A stretch of DNA of 64,000 nt, taken from the NCBI GenBank assembly GCA_965230765.1, contig CBDDLR010000001.1, positions 1,922,001 to 1,986,000 of the forward strand, read 5' to 3'. This DNA is from Sunxiuqinia sp965230765 (lineage in GTDB: Bacteria > Bacteroidota > Bacteroidia > Bacteroidales > Prolixibacteraceae). The translations under genes were made by a program, and so were the position numbers. Shown here in pieces: positions 1 through 9,510 of the stretch. Under the pieces are notes generated by a model. That model saw only the letters and a program-made list of their open reading frames with translations. It was not told the origin of the DNA and did not search any database. Position 1 is the first letter of the stretch, and every line of letters begins with the position of its first letter.

Positions 1-1
1 G

Positions 2-472
2 AAAAAAGGCAATAACATTTTTGTAATTGGGAAATCGTACAACGATATAAACTCTTCAGAATACCTTGAATTTTACCATGAAGTGCATGATTCACCACTT
101 CCTGTTTTCAATATTGATGTAGAAGCTTACCTGCATGAAGTGATGTATTCGCTTATTGAAAAAGGTTTAATAAGTTCTGCAAGCCCGGTTGGAAAGGGTG
201 GCTTGTTTTTCTCATTAATGCGCGCCGGTATGCCTGTCGGACTTGGTTTTGACATTACTACCGATGCTGAAATCCGTAAAGATGCCTTTTTGTTTGGCGA
301 ATCAATGGGAAGATTGATTGTTGGTGTTCCGCAAGAAAATGAAGATGACTTTGTTGACTTTATGCAGGAAACAAAATTGCCATTCTTTACTTTGGGGCAT
401 GTTACAAAAGGCGAAATACGAATTGACGATGAATCATTCGGGTACATCGATAAAATGACACAAAACGCTTAA
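2..472 (+). CDS. purL: Phosphoribosylformylglycinamidine synthase (PurL), C-terminal part
   Basis: Only the last ~156 residues are in the window; the reading frame is open from base 2, so the gene starts upstream. FGAM synthase makes formylglycinamidine ribonucleotide from FGAR, glutamine and ATP in purine synthesis. The visible part looks like the C-terminal AIRS_C domain: GLISSASPVGKGGL followed by LMRAGMPVGLGFDI and LFGESMGRLIV. The protein ends shortly after this domain, with no glutamine amidotransferase domain, so it is the short PurL type that works with separate PurQ and PurS. The stop codon overlaps the menG start by one base (TAATG), suggesting co-transcription. Confidence 0.85.
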   Translation, partial: KKGNNIFVIGKSYNDINSSEYLEFYHEVHDSPLPVFNIDVEAYLHEVMYSLIEKGLISSASPVGKGGLFFSLMRAGMPVGLGFDITTDAEIRKDAFLFGESMGRLIVGVPQENEDDFVDFMQETKLPFFTLGHVTKGEIRIDDESFGYIDKMTQNA

Positions 473-1197
473 TGGCAGTAACTCCTTATCAGGATTCTTC
501 GGGCAATAAAAAAGAGCAGGTTGAACAGATGTTTGACAATATCGCTCACAAATATGATTTCTTGAATCATTTTTTGAGTCTGGGCATTGACAAGCTTTGG
601 CGCAGGAAAGCCGTGCGCATGCTTTCGAAATATAATCCTCGTAAAATTCTTGATGTAGCTAGTGGAACTGGTGATTTTGCCATTACAGCTTCAAAAAAAA
701 TAAGTGCTGAAGAAATTATTGGCTTTGACTTGTCTGAGCAAATGATCCGGGTTGGTGAGAAAAAGGTAAAGCGCTTAAAGCTCGATCATCTCATTCGGTT
801 TCAGAAAGGCGATTCGGAAAATATGCCTTTTGGTGATAATTCGTTTGATGCAATTACTGTTGCCTTTGGAGTTCGAAACTTTGAAAACCTTGAAAAAGGG
901 CTGGACGAGTTTCTTCGTGTTTTAAAACCTGGAGGAGTGGCAGTGATTCTTGAGTTTTCCAAACCAAAGTATTTTCCGTTCAGGCAATTGTATAAGTTTT
1001 ATTTCTTTCAGGTGCTTCCATTTGTAGGGAGAATGGTGTCAAAAGATATGTCGGCCTATTCGTATTTGCCAGAATCGGTGATGGCTTTCCCAGACGATCA
1101 TAACTTTTTGAGTATACTGATTGAACGAGGATTTGATTCAGCATTTCAAAAGCGATTAACTTTTGGCATTGCAACGATCTATCTGGCACAGAAATAA
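472..1197 (+). CDS. menG: Demethylmenaquinone methyltransferase (UbiE/MenG family)
   Basis: SAM-dependent C-methyltransferase that converts demethylmenaquinone to menaquinone, the last step of menaquinone synthesis. At 241 residues it has the usual family length. It shows the family signature YDFLNHFLSLGIDKLWRR near residues 28-46, the SAM-binding loop LDVASGTGDF near 62, an acidic loop GFDLSEQM, and the C-terminal RVLKPGGVAVILEFSKP motif. Bacteroidota generally use menaquinone, so MenG is a better name than UbiE. The ATG overlaps the purL stop and porT follows after a short gap; the menG-porT order is common in this phylum. Confidence 0.93.
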   Translation: MAVTPYQDSSGNKKEQVEQMFDNIAHKYDFLNHFLSLGIDKLWRRKAVRMLSKYNPRKILDVASGTGDFAITASKKISAEEIIGFDLSEQMIRVGEKKVKRLKLDHLIRFQKGDSENMPFGDNSFDAITVAFGVRNFENLEKGLDEFLRVLKPGGVAVILEFSKPKYFPFRQLYKFYFFQVLPFVGRMVSKDMSAYSYLPESVMAFPDDHNFLSILIERGFDSAFQKRLTFGIATIYLAQK

Positions 1198-1277
1198 TCC
1201 TGAAAGATGACAAGGTTTGCAAACAATATTTTCTTAATATTGTGGTTTTGTTAGTGAAAACAAATTATTCGCCGGGA

Positions 1278-2063
1278 GTGAAGAAACTCATCTTTTCCAT
1301 ATTGTTGATATTCATTGTTGTTTCGGGCTTTGCTCAGCGTCCAAAAGTGAAACACCTGACCACTTTTGATGATAAGAAATTACACTTTGGATTTACCATT
1401 GGAATTAATGCTATGGATTTTGGGTTGGAACATTGGACTCCAATTGGTAATAACCCTGAGTTCAACTATACTACCTCGAATGATATAAATAATTTATTTG
1501 CAGGGGAAGTTCCAATCACTGCGTCTGATGAGCTTCGATCAGATATACAAACAATTGTTCCTGGACTTACAGTTGGCATAATTACCAATTTGAGGTTAGG
1601 TGAATATTTTGATTTACGTTTTTTGCCGGGGCTTTCCTTTGGTGAGCGAAGGTTGATTTTTAATGTGCCAATTTATGATAATGCCCCTCGGGATGATATT
1701 AATCAACCAGAGTATTATTCATTGAATACAACCTATATTGATCTTCCATTGCATTTCAAATACAAATCAAGTCGATTGAACAATCAACGGCCGTATCTAA
1801 TTGCCGGACCAGCTTTTCGTGTTGATATTTCAAAATCGGGAGTGGAAGACCTTATCCGTGTTAGAAGAGGGGGCTTTTACCTGGAAGGTGGTGTTGGTTG
1901 GGATTCTTACCTGCGTTTTTTTAAATTCTCGGTTGAATTAAAAGCAAGTTTGGGAATCGGGAATAAATTGAATACTCCTGGGGACGGACAAAGAGCCTAT
2001 TATAGCCAGGCAATTAAAGAGCTTACCTCAAACGTTTTCACTTTAAGTTTTCATTTCGAATAG
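1278..2063 (+). CDS. porT: Type IX secretion system protein PorT
   Basis: Predicted outer-membrane beta-barrel protein of the PorT/SprT family, needed in known members for type IX secretion, the Bacteroidota system that exports proteins with conserved C-terminal signals. A signal peptide (KKLIFSILLIFIVVSGFAQ) is followed by short alternating strands, with HFGFTIGINAMDF near the start of the barrel and a terminal strand ending FTLSFHFE, as expected for a BAM-inserted barrel. The frame is open upstream with GTG codons at 1242, 1254 and 1278; 1278 is chosen because it puts the signal peptide at the N terminus. Position after menG supports the call. Confidence 0.82.
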   Translation: MKKLIFSILLIFIVVSGFAQRPKVKHLTTFDDKKLHFGFTIGINAMDFGLEHWTPIGNNPEFNYTTSNDINNLFAGEVPITASDELRSDIQTIVPGLTVGIITNLRLGEYFDLRFLPGLSFGERRLIFNVPIYDNAPRDDINQPEYYSLNTTYIDLPLHFKYKSSRLNNQRPYLIAGPAFRVDISKSGVEDLIRVRRGGFYLEGGVGWDSYLRFFKFSVELKASLGIGNKLNTPGDGQRAYYSQAIKELTSNVFTLSFHFE

Positions 2064-2065
2064 TT

Positions 2066-3616
2066 TTGATCAAAGAACTGAATATATCGCTGACCCCGAA
2101 ACAGGCGTCTGATGAATCGCTGTACAGTCAGGTTGTTGTTTCCAAACTTGGTTTGCAGAAAGAAGACATAACAGCCATAGTCGTTCGAAGAAAATCAATA
2201 GATGCCCGTCAACGACAGATCAAAATAAACATGGCTGTGTCGATTTATGTTGGCGAAGAACCTGTCCTGAAAAAAAAAGAATACAATTATCCTTCAGTAG
2301 AAAATAAACGCCCGATTGGAATCATTGGGGCTGGCCCTGCCGGGTTATTTGCAGCATTACGACTGATTGAGCTGGGATTTAAGCCAATTGTTTTTGAGCG
2401 AGGTAAAAGCGTAAGCGATCGTAAACGAGATATTGCAAAAATACATCGTGAACATTTGATTGATCCGGATTCGAATTATGGATTTGGCGAAGGTGGGGCA
2501 GGAACTTTTTCTGACGGAAAACTATATACCCGATCCAAAAAGCGGGGGAGTGTGCAGAAAATTCTGGATGTGTTGGTTCAGTTTGGTGCTGATCCAGAGA
2601 TTCTGATAGATGCCCATCCTCATATTGGAACTGATAAGTTACCCAAGGTCATTACAAATATCCGTGATCAGATTATTGCTTCAGGAGGTGAAGTGCATTT
2701 TGGAAGCAGGGTAGCTGATATTCTGATTGAAGAAGGTGCATGCAAAGGTCTGAAACTTCAAAATGGAGCTCAATTTGAGTTTGATTCGGTCATTGTTGCA
2801 ACCGGGCATTCAGCCAGGGATATCTATGAAATGCTTTATCGAAGTGGAGTGAACCTGGAAGCGAAAACCTTTGCAATGGGAGTACGTGTGGAACATCCAC
2901 AGGCATTGATCGACTCCATTCAATATCACATGCCCAATCGTGGGGCATATCTTCCTGCTGCTACCTATTCGTTTGTTGAGCAGGTGAACGATCGTGGTGT
3001 TTATTCATTTTGTATGTGCCCCGGTGGATTTATAGTACCAGCAGCAACAGCGCCTGGGGAATTGGTAGTGAATGGTATGTCACCTTCCAAAAGGAACTCG
3101 CCGTTTGCTAATTCTGGTTTGGTGGTGGAAGTAAGGCCGGAGGATTTAAGGGAATATCAGAAACATGGTGTTTTTGCCGGGCTTGAATTTCAGAAAAAGG
3201 TTGAGCAGTTGTGTTACCTAATGAATGGGAACACTCAGTTTGCCCCTGCACAACGAATTGCTGATTTTGTTTCAGGAAAGAAATCCCAGAATCTGCCAGA
3301 TTCATCCTATCGTCCGGGACTTGTTGAATCGAGTCTTCATGCAAAATTGCCAAAACGAATAGCCAGCCGTTTGCAGCAGGGGATCATTCAAATTGACAGA
3401 AAGGCAAGAGGTTTTTTATCGAATGAAGCAGTTGCTGTTGGTGTGGAGTCCCGAACTTCTTCGCCATTGAGAATCCCCAGGGATGAAAAAACTTTGCAGC
3501 ATATTCGGGTTAAAGGATTGTATCCCTGTGGTGAAGGTGCAGGCTACTCCGGAGGAATTGCATCATCGGCAATTGATGGTGAACGTTGTGCAGATGCTAT
3601 TGCAAACGCCTTTTAA
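2066..3616 (+). CDS. NAD(P)/FAD-dependent oxidoreductase (COG2509 type)
   Basis: Flavoprotein of 516 residues. After an ~80-residue N-terminal domain it has a Rossmann dinucleotide-binding motif (IGIIGAGPAGLFAALRL, near residues 85-101) ending in VFERG, then the family block NYGFGEGGAGTFSDGKLYTR, and a C-terminal FAD-contact region GLYPCGEGAGYSGGI. This is the uncharacterised FAD dehydrogenase family COG2509; the substrate is unknown. Translation appears to start at TTG (2066), two bases after the porT stop, giving an N terminus that reads naturally (MIKELNISLTPKQ). The 3' end overlaps the opposite-strand methyltransferase gene by 20 bases. Confidence 0.8.
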   Translation: MIKELNISLTPKQASDESLYSQVVVSKLGLQKEDITAIVVRRKSIDARQRQIKINMAVSIYVGEEPVLKKKEYNYPSVENKRPIGIIGAGPAGLFAALRLIELGFKPIVFERGKSVSDRKRDIAKIHREHLIDPDSNYGFGEGGAGTFSDGKLYTRSKKRGSVQKILDVLVQFGADPEILIDAHPHIGTDKLPKVITNIRDQIIASGGEVHFGSRVADILIEEGACKGLKLQNGAQFEFDSVIVATGHSARDIYEMLYRSGVNLEAKTFAMGVRVEHPQALIDSIQYHMPNRGAYLPAATYSFVEQVNDRGVYSFCMCPGGFIVPAATAPGELVVNGMSPSKRNSPFANSGLVVEVRPEDLREYQKHGVFAGLEFQKKVEQLCYLMNGNTQFAPAQRIADFVSGKKSQNLPDSSYRPGLVESSLHAKLPKRIASRLQQGIIQIDRKARGFLSNEAVAVGVESRTSSPLRIPRDEKTLQHIRVKGLYPCGEGAGYSGGIASSAIDGERCADAIANAF

Positions 3617-4364
3617 ATTCGGAACAACAAATAGCGGCAGCTGTTGCCACATTTAATGATTCGGAACCATTTTCTGAAGAATTGAATGAAGGAATATGGA
3701 TTTTTTGGCTTACAAGCTTTTCAATTTCTGGTGAAATGCCGTTACCTTCGTTCCCCAGCACGAGAATACCATTTTTAGAGAGCTCTGACTGATAAATATT
3801 TTCCCCTTCCATAAACGTACCGTAAACAGGAGTTCCCATCGTTTGTGCTTTTAAAATAGCTTCAGGCAAGTTCATGTAACAAAGCTTTAACCTGAAAATT
3901 GCACCCATGCTAGCCTGGATAACTTTTGGGTTGTAGCAATCAACTGTGTCTTCGGAGCAAATAATTTGATCAATGCCAAACCAGTCGGCAATGCGGATAA
4001 TAGTACCCAGGTTCCCGGGATCTTGAACAAAGTCCAAAGCGATGACCAGTTCTTTTTCAAAAGTGGCAATTTCAAATGATCGCTCCTGCATTTTTACAAC
4101 TGCAAGAGCATTTTGTGGGTTTTGTAACTGGCTTGCCTTTTTTAGTTCTTCGTGCGAGCAGGTAATTATTTCAATATCTAAATCTGCCAAAGAATTATTC
4201 TCCGCAATAAAGTTTTCCGTTGCGCAAACCAAGCTTACCTGATCTTTTAAGGCAATAGCTTCCAGAACCATCTTGTCCCCTTCAACCAAAAATACCTGTT
4301 CCTTTTCACGAACTTTTTTTCGGCTTAACGATTGCAGATACTTTATTTTGTTTTTACTTAGCAT
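3597..4364 (-). CDS. SpoU/TrmH-family RNA 2'-O-methyltransferase
   Basis: SPOUT-class methyltransferase of 255 residues, probably methylating a ribose 2'-OH in rRNA or tRNA. The N-terminal half has a substrate-binding domain starting with the typical KIKYLQSLSRKKVREKE block. The C-terminal half carries the three SpoU motifs: VQDPGNLGTIIRIADWFG (motif 1), LVLGNEGNGIS (motif 2) and SLNVATAAAI (motif 3), which form the trefoil knot that binds SAM. The target base cannot be told from sequence. It is divergent from tamL, a pairing often seen in this phylum, and overlaps the oxidoreductase gene tail to tail. Confidence 0.88.
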   Translation of the reverse strand: MLSKNKIKYLQSLSRKKVREKEQVFLVEGDKMVLEAIALKDQVSLVCATENFIAENNSLADLDIEIITCSHEELKKASQLQNPQNALAVVKMQERSFEIATFEKELVIALDFVQDPGNLGTIIRIADWFGIDQIICSEDTVDCYNPKVIQASMGAIFRLKLCYMNLPEAILKAQTMGTPVYGTFMEGENIYQSELSKNGILVLGNEGNGISPEIEKLVSQKIHIPSFNSSENGSESLNVATAAAICCSEFKRRLQ

Positions 4365-4432
4365 ACTAAATCTGTGGCAAACATTTTGTAAAAATAAAAA
4401 GCCAAGCGTATTAAATTGCGATACTTACTGAT

Positions 4433-4440
4433 TATTTTTG
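4433..4440 (+). promoter_or_regulatory. Probable -7 element for tamL
   Basis: TATTTTTG fits the Bacteroidota -7 consensus TAnnTTTG and lies 16 bases before the tamL ATG. A TTG is present upstream at 4416-4418, but its spacing of 14 is shorter than usual. Confidence 0.45.
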
Positions 4441-4456
4441 TCGAAACAATCATTTT

Positions 4457-6799
4457 ATGAACATTAACAAGGCGTTGAAATATCTCAAAAGAACATTATC
4501 TATGATCGTTCTTTTAATATTGGTTGCGTCGTGTTCATCTACCCGCTTCGTTCCAGAAGATCGCTATTTGCTTAATGACACTGATATTGAGGTTGATAAC
4601 CGAAAGGTCAGCAAAGAAGAACTAAAAAAGCATATTCGTCAAAAAGAAAACCTGAAAATCTTAGGCTTCATTAAATTTCACTTAGCTCTTTATAATCTTT
4701 CTTCAAAAAAAAGAAACAGAGGTTGGTTGAAGCGAATTGGTGAGGCTCCGGTTGTATATGAAGATTATTTGACCGTTAGGTCGAATGACCAGTTGAAGAG
4801 CTTTATGAATAATAAAGGTTTTTACAATGCTTCGGTTTCGGATACGGTTATTTTGAATGAGCGAAAACGAAAAGCGAATGTGAAGTATTCAATCCGTTCG
4901 GGCAACCCTTATTTGGTAAGAAACTATCGATATCAAATTGATGATCCAGGGCTTAAACAAATCATATTGGCTGACTCTGTGAATCAGCTTATAAAGAACG
5001 GGGAGATTTTTGATGTTGATGTGTTGAATGCCGAACGTGAGCGACTGTCCAAGCTTATGAAGAATCATGGTTATTATAATTTCTCTACGGATCATATTCA
5101 ATATTTGGCCGACAGTGCGTTGTATAACCATCAGGTTGATTTGACGGTGGAAATCTCAGACTCCGATTTTAGAAATGAGGTTGATTCACTAATTCCACAT
5201 AAAAAATACAAATTCAGAAATTACAATTTTACTGCAGACTACCTGCCGGTGCAGTTTGTTAACCAGCAAAATGACTTAGCTACCGATACCATTGTGTTGG
5301 ACAACTATCAGATTAGTTTCAAGGAAAAGCTGAAGTACAAACCAATCGTTTTCAAAAACCTGAACAGGATGCCAGACAGTACTTATTATTGTTTGGCAAA
5401 TGTTGAAAAGACCTTTCGTGCGCTAAACCAGTTGAGACAGTTTAAAGTGGTGAACATTAATTTCACGGAATTGGACACATTAGTTGATGAAGGTATCGGT
5501 TTGCTTGATGCGAATATTCAATTGTCCCCCATGCCCCGGCAAGGATTCTCTGTGGATATTGAAGGTACTAACTCATCAGGTAATATGGGATTGGCAGGAA
5601 ACCTAAATTTGATGCACAGAAATGTATTCAGAGGTGCGGAAATCTTCGACCTGCAATTGAAAGGAGCTGTAGAACGACAAAGGGCTGTAGTAAATGAAAG
5701 TAACCTGGACTTTAATACACGTGAGTTTGGAATAGAAGGGTCATTAACAATCCCCAAGTTTTTAAGTCCTGTTAAAAGCACTAAACTTTTTACTTTTCAA
5801 ATACCCAAAACCAGCGTGAGTTTGGGCTATAACTACCAACGCAGGCCTGACTATACCCGCACAATCACCAATTTAAAATTTGGATATAATTGGAAATCGA
5901 CGGTTAACCGGACACATTACTTAAACTTGTTCGATATAAACTATGTGAACCTTTATGAGTTTAATGAGGAGTTCATTAATTCAATTAGGGATTTATACAT
6001 CCGTAGTAGTTTTACCGACCACCTGGTGTTTGCATTAAATTATACGTTGATTGACAACACGCAAAACCTGAATATGCGAAAAAATTATAGGTATTTTAAG
6101 TGGTCGATTGAATCTGCCGGGAACCTACTTTCAGCGTATGCTAATCTTTCTAATAAATCAAAAACTACAGAGCTTGATACGCTAACGAATCAAACCTTTA
6201 GTTATCATGAGGTTTTTAGTACCCGATTTGCACAATACATAAAGACTGATATCGAGTACAGATATGGGCACATGATGGATAAGTTCAACTCTTTAGTGGG
6301 CAGGGCTTTTCTTGGGATAGGTGTTCCATATGGGAACTTTGATGTACTTCCGTTTGAGAAAAAATATTTTACAGGTGGTGCTAATGGAATTCGGGCATGG
6401 CAGGTTCGTTCGCTTGGACCGGGCACCTATGAAGCCCCGGAAGGTGCATACCCGAACCAGTCGGGAGATATTAAGCTGGAGGCAAATTTGGAATATAGGT
6501 ATCGTTTTGTTGGTCCGGTCGAGGGGGCATTGTTTTTGGATGCAGGAAATATTTGGGCGATCAATGATAGGGACAACAGGCCTGGGGCACAGTTTCAGTT
6601 TGATCAGTTTTATAAACAAATTGCAGTGGGTACAGGGGTCGGTTTACGCTTTGATTTTACCTACTTTTTGTTCCGGCTCGACCTTGGGATGAAGCTCCGC
6701 GATCCTTCGCTTGAAGAAGGCAAACGATTTATTATTGGCAACTACCCAATCAACTCTGATCACTTTAATTTAACATTCGCAATCGGATACCCGTTTTAA
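4457..6799 (+). CDS. tamL: TamL-type outer-membrane lipoprotein of the BamA/Omp85 family
   Basis: Protein of 780 residues with a lipoprotein signal: a basic N terminus, a hydrophobic stretch MIVLLILVASC and the lipobox cysteine followed by SSTRFVPEDRYLL. It then has POTRA-like periplasmic repeats and a C-terminal Omp85 barrel. Barrel landmarks are the PYGNFDVLPFEKKYFTGG block with GIRAWQVRSLGPGTY, which corresponds to the conserved loop-6 region, and the terminal FNLTFAIGYPF. TamL is the Bacteroidota lipoprotein counterpart of TamA and is thought to work with TamB in outer-membrane assembly. No tamB is adjacent here. Neighbour to a divergent SpoU methyltransferase. Confidence 0.85.
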   Translation: MNINKALKYLKRTLSMIVLLILVASCSSTRFVPEDRYLLNDTDIEVDNRKVSKEELKKHIRQKENLKILGFIKFHLALYNLSSKKRNRGWLKRIGEAPVVYEDYLTVRSNDQLKSFMNNKGFYNASVSDTVILNERKRKANVKYSIRSGNPYLVRNYRYQIDDPGLKQIILADSVNQLIKNGEIFDVDVLNAERERLSKLMKNHGYYNFSTDHIQYLADSALYNHQVDLTVEISDSDFRNEVDSLIPHKKYKFRNYNFTADYLPVQFVNQQNDLATDTIVLDNYQISFKEKLKYKPIVFKNLNRMPDSTYYCLANVEKTFRALNQLRQFKVVNINFTELDTLVDEGIGLLDANIQLSPMPRQGFSVDIEGTNSSGNMGLAGNLNLMHRNVFRGAEIFDLQLKGAVERQRAVVNESNLDFNTREFGIEGSLTIPKFLSPVKSTKLFTFQIPKTSVSLGYNYQRRPDYTRTITNLKFGYNWKSTVNRTHYLNLFDINYVNLYEFNEEFINSIRDLYIRSSFTDHLVFALNYTLIDNTQNLNMRKNYRYFKWSIESAGNLLSAYANLSNKSKTTELDTLTNQTFSYHEVFSTRFAQYIKTDIEYRYGHMMDKFNSLVGRAFLGIGVPYGNFDVLPFEKKYFTGGANGIRAWQVRSLGPGTYEAPEGAYPNQSGDIKLEANLEYRYRFVGPVEGALFLDAGNIWAINDRDNRPGAQFQFDQFYKQIAVGTGVGLRFDFTYFLFRLDLGMKLRDPSLEEGKRFIIGNYPINSDHFNLTFAIGYPF

Positions 6800-6832
6800 C
6801 CTCTTTTTAATGTAGCTGGGTGTTTTTTTTTG

Positions 6833-6840
6833 TAAGTTTG
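6833..6840 (+). promoter_or_regulatory. Probable -7 element for the aldolase gene
   Basis: TAAGTTTG matches TAnnTTTG and lies 65 bases before the aldolase ATG. No clear -33 TTTG is seen at the expected distance. Confidence 0.4.
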
Positions 6841-6904
6841 CAGCCGAATTAACTAGTGTTTTACAATCGTAAATAATCCTTTTAAATTTTATAAATAATT
6901 AGCT

Positions 6905-7987
6905 ATGAGCGAAAAACTTTTTGATAACATCAAACCTGGTGTAGCAACAGGAGAAGATGTACAATACATTTTTAAAGTTGCCAAGGAAAATCAATTTGCA
7001 TTGCCTGCGGTAAACGTAACAAGTTCAAGTTCTATTAACGCAGTAATGGAAGCTGCAAAAGTAGTTGATTCTCCGGTGATTCTTCAATTCTCTAATGGTG
7101 GGGCACAATTTTATGCTGGTAAAGCATTGAAGCTTGAAGGGCAAACTGCTCAGATTGCTGGAGCTGTTGCTGGTGCAAAATCTATCCATCTTTTGGCTGA
7201 AGCTTATGGCATCAAAGTTATTTTGCACACCGACCATGCTGCTAAAAAATTATTGCCTTGGATTGATGGTCTTCTTGATGCAGGTGAAAAGCATTTTGCT
7301 GAAACAGGAAAACCATTATTTTCTTCACACATGCTTGACCTTTCAGAAGAGCCACTTGAAGAGAATATCGCTATTTGCAAAGAGTATCTTGCAAGAATGA
7401 GCAAAATCGGAATGACACTTGAGATTGAATTAGGTGTAACTGGTGGAGAAGAAGATGGTGTTGACAATACAGATATTGACAATTCATTACTTTACACGCA
7501 GCCAGAAGAAGTGGCTTATGCTTACGAAGAGTTAAGCAAAGTTAGCCCTAACTTCACCGTTGCTGCTTCATTCGGAAACGTTCATGGTGTATACAAACCA
7601 GGTAACGTAAAATTGACCCCAAAAATCCTTGACGATTCACAAAAATACATTGCAGATAAATACAATACTGAAGATGCTAAGCCTGTAAACTTTGTATTCC
7701 ATGGTGGTTCAGGTTCTACATTGGAAGAAATTCGTGAAGCAATTTCTTATGGTGTAATCAAAATGAACATTGACACTGATACGCAATGGGCATACTGGGA
7801 TGGTGTTCGTGAATTCGAAGCTGCTAACAGAGATTATCTTCAAGGTCAAATTGGAAACCCAGACGGAGAAGACAAGCCAAACAAAAAATTCTATGACCCA
7901 CGTGTTTGGATCCGTAAAGGTGAAGAAGCAATGGTTAAACGTTTGAAAGTTGCTTTCGAAGATCTTAATTGCATTGGCAAAAACTAA
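6905..7987 (+). CDS. fbaA: Class II fructose-bisphosphate aldolase
   Basis: Zinc-dependent aldolase that splits fructose 1,6-bisphosphate into glyceraldehyde 3-phosphate and dihydroxyacetone phosphate, and works in reverse in gluconeogenesis. At 360 residues it is of the longer FbaA type. Zinc-ligand motifs are visible: ILHTDHAAKK near residue 108, LEIELGVTGGEEDGVDN, FGNVHGVYKPGNVKL, and the phosphate-binding VFHGGSGST with IKMNIDTDTQ. It appears monocistronic, with its own promoter-like element and a strong terminator just after the stop. Codon choice (AAC, GGT, GAA) looks like that of a highly expressed gene. Confidence 0.95.
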   Translation: MSEKLFDNIKPGVATGEDVQYIFKVAKENQFALPAVNVTSSSSINAVMEAAKVVDSPVILQFSNGGAQFYAGKALKLEGQTAQIAGAVAGAKSIHLLAEAYGIKVILHTDHAAKKLLPWIDGLLDAGEKHFAETGKPLFSSHMLDLSEEPLEENIAICKEYLARMSKIGMTLEIELGVTGGEEDGVDNTDIDNSLLYTQPEEVAYAYEELSKVSPNFTVAASFGNVHGVYKPGNVKLTPKILDDSQKYIADKYNTEDAKPVNFVFHGGSGSTLEEIREAISYGVIKMNIDTDTQWAYWDGVREFEAANRDYLQGQIGNPDGEDKPNKKFYDPRVWIRKGEEAMVKRLKVAFEDLNCIGKN

Positions 7988-8010
7988 TTTTCACGTTATA
8001 TGTGTAAGAA

Positions 8011-8039
8011 AGGCTCTCTTTATTAGAGGGCCTTTTTTT
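8011..8039 (+). terminator. Rho-independent terminator after the aldolase gene
   Basis: A 9-bp stem (AGGCTCTCT with AGAGGGCCT, one G-U pair) with a small loop is followed by seven T residues. Confidence 0.85.
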
Positions 8040-8066
8040 GTTTTTTAATCAAAGCAGATATATTTG
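8037..8066 (+). promoter_or_regulatory. Promoter of the sodium-dependent transporter gene
   Basis: TTTG at 8037-8040 and TATATTTG at 8059-8066 are 18 bases apart, close to the Bacteroidota sigma-70 consensus. The -33 element sits inside the T-run of the preceding terminator. Confidence 0.55.
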
Positions 8067-8106
8067 TGGTGACTGCCCAAAATAATTGGGTGAATAAAAG
8101 GTAATT

Positions 8107-9459
8107 ATGAGTAAAAAGAGAGCTGAATTTTCAAGTACGTTTGGAGTTATTGCTGCTGCGGCAGGGTCTGCTGTAGGGTTAGGAAATATCTGGAAATTTC
8201 CATACATAGCCGGGGTGTATGGTGGGGCAGCCTTTTTATTTGTCTATCTCGGATTTATTCTGGCTATTGGCCTTCCGGTTATGCTCTCTGAATTTATTAT
8301 CGGGCGAAAGTCAAGAAGAAATGCGTTTGGTGCTTTTCGTAAACTAGCACCTAAATCATTGTGGCAGTATGTTGGCATTTTAGGTGTTGGTGCTGCATTT
8401 ATGATTTTGGCTTTTTATGGAGTTGTGGCTGGTTGGAGTATTGAGTATGTTTTTGTTTCCATCACAGATGGATTTGGGGGCAAAAGCCCTGATCAGCTGG
8501 GGAGTATGTTTTCTGAATTTATTGAATCACCAATAAAACCTGTTTTCTTTCAATCTATTTTTATGGTGCTGACAGGGGCAATCGTGATGATAGGCATTAA
8601 AGATGGGATTGAGAGAAACGTTAAAATCCTGATGCCAATTCTGGTTGTGATAATTATTGTGTTGAATCTTCGCGCAATCACCTTGCCAGGAGCAGGAGAG
8701 GGATTGCGTTTTTTATTCCATCCCGACTTCTCAAAACTTACGGGAGAAGGGATTTTAAGTGCGCTGGGGCACGCTTTCTTTTCGCTAAGTCTGGGAATGG
8801 GCACTTTGATTACTTATGGCTCTTATATTGACCGGAAGAATAACCTGATTAAAACTGCGGTACAGGTAACAACAGCTGACACCATTATTGCGATTCTCGC
8901 TGGTGTGGCCATTTTTCCGGCTGTTTTTGCTTTTGGTATTGAACCAAGTAGCGGCCCCGGGCTAGTTTTTATTACTTTGCCGAATGTGTTTCAGCAAATG
9001 CCAGGTGGGTATATCTTTTCAATACTGTTCTTTTTATTATTGACTGTTGCTGCACTCACTTCATCCATTTCCATTTTGGAGGTTGTTGTAGCATATTTTC
9101 ATGAAGAACTAAAGTTGAACCGTAAACTGGCCACCGTTTTTGCCACATTAATGATTGGACTTCTTGGCATAATTTGTTCCCTGTCAATGGGGATTTTCAG
9201 CGATTTTACCTTTTTAGAACTTAATTTTTTCGATCTCCTGGATTGGATATCAGCTAACCTGCTTTTACCTCTCGGCGGACTGTTTATTTCCTTATTTATT
9301 GGATGGAAGTTTGGCAGCAAGCGTGTACGAAGGGAAATTGAAGAAGGCGGAAGTATCTCCAAATTGGCTCTTTCTGGTTTTATTTTTCTGGTAAGGTTTA
9401 TTGCCCCCGTTGCTATTGCCATCGTTTTCCTTAGTGGAATTGGATTGATCAAGTTTTAG
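8107..9459 (+). CDS. Sodium-dependent transporter, NSS/SNF family
   Basis: Inner-membrane secondary transporter of 450 residues with about 11-12 hydrophobic helices. The first helix carries the NSS hallmark AAAAGSAVGLGNIWKFPY (residues ~16-33), which forms part of the Na+ and substrate sites in LeuT-like proteins. Other family marks are GVVAGWSIEYVF and the helix-6/7 region FFSLSLGMGTLITYGSY. Members move amino acids or related amines with sodium; the substrate here cannot be read from sequence. It has its own promoter-like elements and is followed after 51 bases by the HhH protein gene. Confidence 0.9.
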   Translation: MSKKRAEFSSTFGVIAAAAGSAVGLGNIWKFPYIAGVYGGAAFLFVYLGFILAIGLPVMLSEFIIGRKSRRNAFGAFRKLAPKSLWQYVGILGVGAAFMILAFYGVVAGWSIEYVFVSITDGFGGKSPDQLGSMFSEFIESPIKPVFFQSIFMVLTGAIVMIGIKDGIERNVKILMPILVVIIIVLNLRAITLPGAGEGLRFLFHPDFSKLTGEGILSALGHAFFSLSLGMGTLITYGSYIDRKNNLIKTAVQVTTADTIIAILAGVAIFPAVFAFGIEPSSGPGLVFITLPNVFQQMPGGYIFSILFFLLLTVAALTSSISILEVVVAYFHEELKLNRKLATVFATLMIGLLGIICSLSMGIFSDFTFLELNFFDLLDWISANLLLPLGGLFISLFIGWKFGSKRVRREIEEGGSISKLALSGFIFLVRFIAPVAIAIVFLSGIGLIKF

Positions 9460-9510
9460 TACTTGCGTTTTTAACATATAGTTTTTATTTTCGAAGAAAA
9501 ATCCACCCCC

